A stretch of DNA of 48,165 nt from Eubacterium sp. (GTDB lineage: Bacteria > Bacillota > Clostridia > Lachnospirales > Lachnospiraceae), in the NCBI GenBank assembly GCA_017619835.1, contig JAFZRN010000030.1, positions 1 to 48,165 of the forward strand, in the 5' to 3' direction. The position numbers and the translations under genes were made by a program. Position 1 is the stretch's first letter. Each line of letters starts with the position of its first letter. Shown here one piece after another: positions 42,466 through 48,165 of the stretch. Below the pieces are notes generated by a model, which was given only the letters and a program-made list of their open reading frames with translations, had not been told where the DNA came from and did no database searches.

Positions 42466-44823
42466 TTGACACTCAGAGATTTAAAGCCCGGTTCAAGCGC
42501 CGTCATCAGATCTGTTGGCGGCGAGGGTGCTTTAAGACAGCACTTCCTTGATATGGGCGTGATTCCCGACGCCGAGGTGACACTTATAAAGTATGCTCCG
42601 ATGGGAGACCCGATGGAGCTTAGGATCCACGGATATGAACTTACTCTTCGTCTTGATGACGCAGAGAAGATCATAGTGGAAGAGCTTGAAGAAGCCGATG
42701 CGCCGGAAAATAAAATAGAAAATAAACCAGAAAAGAAGAGTTCCAAAAGATCCGGACGGGAGCATCCCGGTCTCGGAGAGGAAGGTATCTATCATGAGAA
42801 GAATGATGAGAAGCCGCTTCCTAAAGGGACTCTGCTTTCATTTGCCCTGGCGGGCAATCAGAACAGCGGGAAGACCACGCTTTTCAATCAGCTTACGGGC
42901 TCGAACCAGCATGTGGGTAACTTCCCGGGTGTAACCGTGGACAGAAAGAGCGGAGCGATAAAGGATAGACCCAACACTGAGGTGGTGGATCTTCCGGGTA
43001 TCTATTCGCTTTCTCCATATACGGATGAAGAGATAGTTTCGAGACAGTATATAATCGGCGAAAAGCCGAAGGGCATCATCAATATAGTTGATGCAATGAA
43101 TATAGAGAGGAATCTCTATCTTACAATGCAGCTTATCGAGCTGGATATACCGATGGTTGTGGCTCTTAACATGATGGATGAGGTCCGCGGTAACGGCGGC
43201 GCCATTAAGATAAATGATATGGAAGCCATGCTCGGAGTTCCGGTAGTCCCCATCTCGGCAGCCAAGAATGAAGGTGTTGACGAGCTGGTTCACCATGCCA
43301 TCCATGTGGCCAAATATCAGGAGAGCCCGGGCAAAAAGGATTTCTGTGATGAATCGGATCATGGCGGTGCCGTGCATAGATGTATCCACGGAATCATGCA
43401 CCTTATTGAGGATCATGCGAAGCGCGCGGATATTCCGATAAGATTTGCTGCCAATAAAGTTATCGAAGGAGATAAGCGCGTGATAGATGCGCTGAAGCTT
43501 TCTTCAAATGAGATGGAAATGATAGAGCACATCATTATCCAGATGGAAGAGGAAAGAGGTCTCGACCGTGCGGCTGCGATCGCCGATATGAGATTTGAAT
43601 ATATAAAGAAGGTTGTAAGAGAAACCGTAATCAAGCCCGAGGAAAGCAAGGAGCGTGAGAGGAGCGAAAAGATAGACCGCTTCCTCACCGGAAAATATAC
43701 CGCTGTCCCCGCATTTATAGGAATCATGCTACTTATATTCTGGCTGACATTTAACGTGATCGGCGCATGGCTCCAGGGACTTCTCGAGTCGGGAATCGAT
43801 CTTCTTACCGATAAGATGGATCATCTTTTAGATGTCTGGAATGTAAATGAGGTCGTACACTCACTTATTATCGACGGAATCTTTACCGGAGTCGGAAGCG
43901 TCCTCAGCTTCCTTCCGATAATCATCATCCTGTTTTTCTTCCTGTCGCTTCTGGAGGATACGGGATATATGGCAAGAGTTGCTTTCGTAATGGATAAGCC
44001 GCTGAGAAAACTCGGCCTTTCGGGACGAAGCATAGTACCGATGCTTATTGGCTTCGGCTGCTCGGTGCCGGGTGTAATGGCCAGCCGTACACTTCCGTCG
44101 GCACGAGACAGAAAGCTTACGATCATGCTGATACCGTTTATGAGCTGTACCGCAAAGCTTCCGATATATGCATTTTTTGCGGCGGCATTTTTCCCCGGAA
44201 AGGGTGCGCTTGTCATGGCAGGGCTTTATGCTCTCGGAATTCTGATAGGAATAATCACGGCACTTATCTCGAAGCTGACACTCTTTAAAGGTGAGGCAGT
44301 GCCCTTTGTTATGGAGCTTCCTAATTATCGCGTGCCCGGTCTTAAAAATGTAGCACAGCTTCTCTGGGAGAAGGCAAAAGACTTCCTTATGAAAGCATTT
44401 ACGGTCATATTCGTAGCCACCATAGTGATATGGTTTCTGCAGACTTTCACACCGCATCTTAGTCTTGCTGCTGATTCACAGGACAGCATCCTTGCTAGCG
44501 TATCCGGAGTGATCGCTCCGATATTCAGGCCTCAGGGCTTCGGCGACTGGAGGATAGTGACTGCACTTATCACCGGCTTCATGGCAAAGGAGAGTGTAGT
44601 ATCGACACTTACGGTTCTTTTTGGAAATGGCGTCGCACTAACTGACGTGCTCTCGACAGCTTCCGCATTTGCACTTATGGTATTCTGCCTTCTCTATACA
44701 CCATGCGTTGCAGCAGTCGCATCAGTGAAGAGAGAGCTCGGCGCAAAATGGGCCGCTGTAATGGTAGTCCTGCAGTGTGCCATCGCATGGATCATTTCGT
44801 TATTAATATATATGATCATATAA
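42466..44823 (+). CDS. feoB: Fused FeoA-FeoB ferrous iron transporter
   Basis: 785 residues. FeoA SH3-like domain at 1-75 (TLRDLKPGSSAVIRSVGGEG, HFLDMGVIPDAEVTL), a charged linker, then FeoB: G1 AGNQNSGKTTLFNQLTG (about 128-144), G2 VGNFPGVTVDRKSG, G3 VVDLPGIYSL, G4 ALNMMD, a helical GDI region, and membrane Gate domains (about 400-785) with GCSVPGVMASRTL and SCTAKLPIYAFF. The start is a TTG at 42466: aaggaag lies 7 nt before it and the FeoA N-terminus begins there, so a TTG start is well supported. Transports Fe2+ under reducing conditions. FeoA-FeoB fusions are known in clostridia. No Fur box is evident. Confidence 0.94.
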   Translation: MTLRDLKPGSSAVIRSVGGEGALRQHFLDMGVIPDAEVTLIKYAPMGDPMELRIHGYELTLRLDDAEKIIVEELEEADAPENKIENKPEKKSSKRSGREHPGLGEEGIYHEKNDEKPLPKGTLLSFALAGNQNSGKTTLFNQLTGSNQHVGNFPGVTVDRKSGAIKDRPNTEVVDLPGIYSLSPYTDEEIVSRQYIIGEKPKGIINIVDAMNIERNLYLTMQLIELDIPMVVALNMMDEVRGNGGAIKINDMEAMLGVPVVPISAAKNEGVDELVHHAIHVAKYQESPGKKDFCDESDHGGAVHRCIHGIMHLIEDHAKRADIPIRFAANKVIEGDKRVIDALKLSSNEMEMIEHIIIQMEEERGLDRAAAIADMRFEYIKKVVRETVIKPEESKERERSEKIDRFLTGKYTAVPAFIGIMLLIFWLTFNVIGAWLQGLLESGIDLLTDKMDHLLDVWNVNEVVHSLIIDGIFTGVGSVLSFLPIIIILFFFLSLLEDTGYMARVAFVMDKPLRKLGLSGRSIVPMLIGFGCSVPGVMASRTLPSARDRKLTIMLIPFMSCTAKLPIYAFFAAAFFPGKGALVMAGLYALGILIGIITALISKLTLFKGEAVPFVMELPNYRVPGLKNVAQLLWEKAKDFLMKAFTVIFVATIVIWFLQTFTPHLSLAADSQDSILASVSGVIAPIFRPQGFGDWRIVTALITGFMAKESVVSTLTVLFGNGVALTDVLSTASAFALMVFCLLYTPCVAAVASVKRELGAKWAAVMVVLQCAIAWIISLLIYMII

Positions 44824-44838
44824 ATGGAGGTATTAAGT

Positions 44839-45312
44839 ATGTATATTGATAAGTACTGGGGAAACTATATTGGTGGTACAGATGACAGTCTTACTCTGTT
44901 AGGTTACCTGCTTGAAAAAGGAAAAGAAGAGCTCTCGTTAGAAGAAATCTTTTCGGATCTCGGACTCGATAAACAGGATTGGGATTTCAGATCTACCGAA
45001 GAAGTATCATTTACCGATTCGGAAGGAATGGAGTATGATTTTTATTATGCGATCGATCTGATCACAGACCTCGCTGCTCTGATTCTGGAATGCTCTGTTA
45101 ATGGATATTTATCTCCGGGAGAACTTATGGGAGATGATGACGAGCTGAAGGTCAGTATCACATTAACAGATGATGAAAAGACCGCACTAAATGATGCGTT
45201 ACTTGATTTCATCAATAACCCGCTTGAATATGATCTGCATGAGATGATGGATGATGACGAAATGCGGGAAATGGCAGAAGAATGTGAAGAACTCAGAAGT
45301 GAACTTTTTTAG
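44839..45312 (+). CDS. Acidic hypothetical protein downstream of feoAB
   Basis: 157 residues. The ATG at 44839 has ggagg 8 nt upstream and gives the N-terminus MYIDKYWGNYIGGTDDSLTL; an in-frame ATG at 44824 overlaps the ribosome site. The protein is strongly acidic (many DDE and EE runs, for example HEMMDDDEMREMAEECEELR near the end) and appears alpha/beta without membrane segments. I recognise no family with confidence; the opening and overall acidity remind me of immunity-type or DUF proteins in the same lineages, but that is weak. It follows feoAB directly (15 bp) and may be co-transcribed. Confidence 0.7.
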   Translation: MYIDKYWGNYIGGTDDSLTLLGYLLEKGKEELSLEEIFSDLGLDKQDWDFRSTEEVSFTDSEGMEYDFYYAIDLITDLAALILECSVNGYLSPGELMGDDDELKVSITLTDDEKTALNDALLDFINNPLEYDLHEMMDDDEMREMAEECEELRSELF

Positions 45313-45335
45313 GACAAACGTAGGAGAGAAATCAT

Positions 45336-46181
45336 TTGAGTACTTTATACGTAACTGATCTCGATGGAACGCTGATGAGGAGTGATAAGACCTTATCGGA
45401 TAATACCGTAAGTATCATCAATGGACTTATTTCAGAGGGCGTTCTCTTCACATACGCAACTGCAAGATCCATCCAGAGTTCGATGGAGGTTACCGCCGGT
45501 CTGAAGCTAAGGCTTCCGGTCATATCCCGTAACGGAACTGTTCTTGCCGATAACTCTACCGGTAAGATGACTAAGAAAGCGCTCTTCACTGAAGAGGAGA
45601 TAAAGCTTCTCAAAGAAACACTTCCCGAACTTAAATGGTGCGGATTCGTATCCTCATATTTCGGCGATAACGGAAATGACATGTATAAGATCTACATGTC
45701 AGGAGATATCAGTGTGGGACTCGTAAAGTATGTTGAAGATCATGCAACAGATCCCCGGATGAGATGCGTAGATGATCTGGATGATATGTTCGATGGCGAA
45801 CCGGGATATGTGACTCTGATCGATGACAGAGAAAAACTCATTGGTACTTATGAACGAATGAGAAAGTATAAGAACTGGGAATGCGTTTTCCAGAAGGACG
45901 CATATGACGAAGAATACTGGCTTGAGATCTGTCCCGAAAACAGTACGAAAGCTAAAGCCATCCTTCGACTGAAGGAAAGTGTAGGGGCCGATAAACTGGT
46001 CGTATTCGGAGATTCGGTAAATGATCTTCCGATGTTTGAGATTGCCGATGAGGCATATGCCACGGCAAATGCTATTCAGGAAGTAAAGGATGCTGCCACG
46101 GGTGTTATCGGCAGTAATGATGAAGACAGCGTAGCAAGATTTGTCAATGAGCAAGTAAAGAGAAGTAATAACGTTATATAG
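45336..46181 (+). CDS. HAD superfamily (Cof-type) phosphatase
   Basis: 281 residues. Starts at a TTG (45336) with aggaga at 8 nt, giving MSTLYVTDLDGTLMRSDKTL. HAD motifs are all present: DLDGT (motif I, nucleophile Asp8 and Asp10), ATARSIQS (motif II Thr/Ser), the Lys of STKAKAIL (motif III), and VVFGDSVNDLPMFEIAD (motif IV). The type IIB (Cof) cap domain lies between about residues 85 and 190. Such enzymes dephosphorylate sugar phosphates, flavin precursors or similar; substrate unknown. No link to neighbours is apparent. Confidence 0.92.
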   Translation: MSTLYVTDLDGTLMRSDKTLSDNTVSIINGLISEGVLFTYATARSIQSSMEVTAGLKLRLPVISRNGTVLADNSTGKMTKKALFTEEEIKLLKETLPELKWCGFVSSYFGDNGNDMYKIYMSGDISVGLVKYVEDHATDPRMRCVDDLDDMFDGEPGYVTLIDDREKLIGTYERMRKYKNWECVFQKDAYDEEYWLEICPENSTKAKAILRLKESVGADKLVVFGDSVNDLPMFEIADEAYATANAIQEVKDAATGVIGSNDEDSVARFVNEQVKRSNNVI

Positions 46182-46239
46182 TTTTAATACAAAATAATAT
46201 AATGATATAGTTTCAGTGTTTGGTGAAGGGGGTTTTATT

Positions 46240-47364
46240 ATGGACCAAATAATGAAGGATATTAAGCGAAGAGCATTTAAACTCGATATTCTGGGGGGGA
46301 TTGTTCTTTTTTTGTTGGGAATAGTTTTCACATGGGCTTGTAGTCCTCACCTGTTTCCGTATTTTTTTGCTAAAAAATCGAATCTTTTTGAGACCAGCAG
46401 TTCTCAGTTTAAGGACGAACGCTGGTATAAGTGCGATAACAACATGCTATTGGGATATTATTGTGCGGATAAATCCGGCAGATACTATTTGACCACCACT
46501 AAAGATGGTGAATATATGGGGTTTTATGTGTATAATAATAAGACGGATATAGCAGATGAGATTGTTCAAGCTACTTATGAATACATGGATGGCAGGAAAG
46601 ATTCTCTGTCTTCGTTGTATTTATCGGGAAAAGGATATCTTGCCAAAATGGGACCGGAAGAGGAAGGCTTTTTTACTGAATACTTTAACTATAACGGAAA
46701 AACTATTGATGATTATAACGTTAAATTATATACATTCAGAATGATAACTCCCTGGAAGGCTCTCACTAATGATAATGGTAAAACCAGCCTTTGGGTATGG
46801 GTTGCCATAATAATGATATTATTCGGAATAATATTGATCTTAAACTATCTGACGGGCAACTATAAAAGGGTATTTACAGATGCTTTGAAGAAATATGGAA
46901 TTCTGCCTGAATCACTTGAGAAGGACATGATGTTTGCTTTGCACGAGGATGTGGCATATATTGGTGAGAAATATGCTACATTTGCCACGCCAATTGGTGG
47001 ATTTGTTATTCCGTATAATTGCCTTATCTGGGCATATTTGGAAGTTATGAAGACCCAGCATTACTTCTATGGTATTAAAACTGGGGTTTCAGAGGAATAT
47101 AAATTGGTGTTCTGGGATCATAATCATAAAAAGAATACTGTAGATATAAAAAAAGAGGAGATAGGAAACAAGATACTAGATGAGCTCTATACCCGAGCAC
47201 CTTATTTCATAAAAGGATATAACGAAAAACTTGCCACATTTGTAACTGATGATGCATTCTATAGAGATATGGTTAAAGAAGTAGATGAAAGAAGGAATCA
47301 GTTCTTTGATCCGCAACCGGATGTCCCTGAGACGAAGGAAGGAGATGTTTTACGATATGTTTAG
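46240..47364 (+). CDS. Two-span membrane protein of unknown function
   Basis: 374 residues from the ATG at 46240, with gaaggggg 7 nt upstream. First membrane helix about 15-34 (LDILGGIVLFLLGIVFTWAC), an extracytoplasmic region of about 150 residues rich in Tyr and Asp, a second helix about 183-203 (WVWVAIIMILFGIILILNYL), then a cytoplasmic domain of about 170 residues ending in an acidic tail. No catalytic motif recognised. The layout resembles paralogous clostridial membrane proteins without known role. The next gene overlaps its end by 20 bp. Confidence 0.75.
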   Translation: MDQIMKDIKRRAFKLDILGGIVLFLLGIVFTWACSPHLFPYFFAKKSNLFETSSSQFKDERWYKCDNNMLLGYYCADKSGRYYLTTTKDGEYMGFYVYNNKTDIADEIVQATYEYMDGRKDSLSSLYLSGKGYLAKMGPEEEGFFTEYFNYNGKTIDDYNVKLYTFRMITPWKALTNDNGKTSLWVWVAIIMILFGIILILNYLTGNYKRVFTDALKKYGILPESLEKDMMFALHEDVAYIGEKYATFATPIGGFVIPYNCLIWAYLEVMKTQHYFYGIKTGVSEEYKLVFWDHNHKKNTVDIKKEEIGNKILDELYTRAPYFIKGYNEKLATFVTDDAFYRDMVKEVDERRNQFFDPQPDVPETKEGDVLRYV

Positions 47365-47719
47365 CTATGATATTTTTTCTGCATGGGCAGATTCTATTTT
47401 TGAGAATCCATTTCCCGACAATACTATTGCACTTAACTTTAATTTATTTGAAGAGTCAGAAAGAGATACTTATTCTGTTCAGATCATAGGTGCAGATAAG
47501 TTTGATGAAGAAGACTGGGCTTGTTACGAAACTTTTTCTTCCGGAGAAAACTTATATTTCTGGGATGAAGAAGGCGGATGGGAACAAGCATTAACAACTG
47601 CTATGGAAAATGTTGAAAAGTATATAACCGAAAGTAGCTTTTCGGAAACGTTAAGATCCTACAAAGGAATAGGGATAGGATTCGTTGACGGCGATATTGA
47701 AATAATATATAGAAAGTAA
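47345..47719 (+). CDS. Small acidic hypothetical protein
   Basis: 124 residues if the start is the ATG at 47345 (aagga 5 nt before it); an ATG at 47357 is equally possible, whereas the longer frame lies inside the previous gene. Sequence MFSYDIFSAWADSIFENPFP at the N-terminus, then YETFSSGENLYFWDEEGGWE and GIGIGFVDGDIEIIYRK at the C-terminus. Acidic, Trp/Phe-rich, no membrane segment. It resembles the small acidic proteins that often accompany membrane proteins of unknown role, but I recognise no family. Confidence 0.65.
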   Translation: MFYDMFSYDIFSAWADSIFENPFPDNTIALNFNLFEESERDTYSVQIIGADKFDEEDWACYETFSSGENLYFWDEEGGWEQALTTAMENVEKYITESSFSETLRSYKGIGIGFVDGDIEIIYRK

Positions 47720-47943
47720 AGGACTTTTTGGAAATATTGCATGTTGCAGAAAAGCTGAAAAATACACCTCGTCACTGTACTACGTCAAAAGGCAGAACAG
47801 AGAGCGTTGATTCAGCACAATGAATCACCATTGAAGACTTGGTCAGAGAATGAATATGAGTTAAACAGGAAATATAACTTATATTATAAATGAGAACGAT
47901 AAATCGGGATTTGTAAAGATGATATAGAATGAGGTAAGAGTGT

Positions 47944-48165
47944 ATGAAAATACTGATTTTTAATGGTGGACCCCACAAAGGAAACACATGGAGGTTGACG
48001 CAGGTTGCAAAGAAGTATTTGCAGAAATTCGATAATTCGCTTGAGTTTTATGAAATTCACTTATCAGAAATAGCTCTTCCGTTCTGCACAGGATGCAGTA
48101 ATTGTTTTCGCAAAGGGCATAAAACCTGTCCGCATCATAATATTATGCAACCGGTCATAGACATG
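47944..48165 (+). CDS. Flavodoxin-like NADPH-dependent FMN reductase / iron-sulfur flavoprotein (partial)
   Basis: The first 74 residues; the gene runs off the window. MKILIFNGGPHKGNTWRLTQ gives the flavin phosphate-binding loop (GGPHKGNT) and the CTGCSNCFRKGHKTCPHH segment (about 49-66) gives the cysteine cluster typical of iron-sulfur flavoproteins and their relatives. Such proteins carry out electron transfer or NAD(P)H:flavin/quinone reduction. It is preceded by 224 bp without a recognisable gene. Substrate unknown. Confidence 0.82.
   Translation, partial: MKILIFNGGPHKGNTWRLTQVAKKYLQKFDNSLEFYEIHLSEIALPFCTGCSNCFRKGHKTCPHHNIMQPVIDM

Noticed and set aside
43861-44457. 198-codon minus frame inside feoAB
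   Set aside because: Shadow of the FeoB membrane domain; no start signals and unlikely composition (Cys, Lys, Tyr rich).
47720-47943. Possible gene or RNA in the 224-bp gap before the last gene
   Set aside because: No frame with a ribosome site, no strong hairpin and no tRNA-like pattern could be seen; only short frames on either strand.

Overview
The window reads as a chromosomal stretch of a low-to-moderate GC Gram-positive anaerobe, most likely a member of the Lachnospiraceae (Clostridia). The reasons are the gene repertoire and style: AddA/AddB instead of RecBCD, a fused FeoA-FeoB, an OFA-type MFS carrier, a PadR/DUF1700/DUF4097 operon, QueH instead of QueG, Ser/Thr-Pro-rich secreted proteins ending in Lys-rich Ig-like modules, good aGGAGG ribosome sites, and TTGACA/TATAAT promoters. 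I cannot assign a genus. No rRNA, tRNA, CRISPR array, transposase or prophage gene is visible, and no gene-free gap exceeds 300 bases.

Layout. 1-1250: the end of one, and the whole of another, small secreted FN3/Ig-like protein, followed by a hairpin element. 1323-3365: topB, apparently leaderless. 3461-9192: a five-gene operon holding a divergent CbiK-like chelatase protein followed by two complete potassium uptake pairs (trkA-trkH and ktrB-ktrA), closed by a strong terminator. 9248-9928 (-): a divergent phosphoribosyltransferase-like protein. 10107-17478: addB-addA, double-strand break processing. 17501-23775: two large tandem paralogous GLUG-repeat surface proteins, visibly more AT-rich than their neighbours. 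23944-25230: an orphan hisD behind a promoter-terminator leader. 25290-27073: a membrane protein and an AT-rich islet with a 42-codon ORF and two XRE regulators, driven by a perfect promoter with an 18-bp palindrome in its spacer. 27118-28914: queF and folC. 29012-31563: a small acidic ORF, a membrane-anchored TPR protein and a CDP-glycerol-type glycerophosphotransferase. 31558-33592: an XRE regulator, a DUF308-like membrane protein, ispF and a membrane protein. 33652-35496: a small hypothetical gene, queH and hslO (Hsp33).

35576-36988 holds the most remarkable gene: one polypeptide that appears to join a shortened, active-site-degenerate Hsp70-like protein (actin-fold part plus beta substrate-binding part) to a C-terminal GrpE domain in place of the Hsp70 lid. 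It is transcribed divergently from the redox chaperone gene hslO across about 80 bp. 36985-39702 (-): an OFA-type transporter and an NlpC/P60 secreted hydrolase. 39889-41658: padR-DUF1700-DUF4097. 41726-45312: two small membrane proteins, feoAB and an acidic protein. 45336-48165: a HAD phosphatase, two unrecognised proteins and the start of a flavodoxin-like iron-sulfur flavoprotein.

How it fits together: much of the window is housekeeping (DNA repair, K+ and Fe2+ uptake, queuosine, folate, isoprenoid) with an envelope theme (surface proteins, teichoic-acid-type transferase, NlpC/P60 hydrolase, PadR envelope operon). All domain calls were made by reading the translations; no database search was run.
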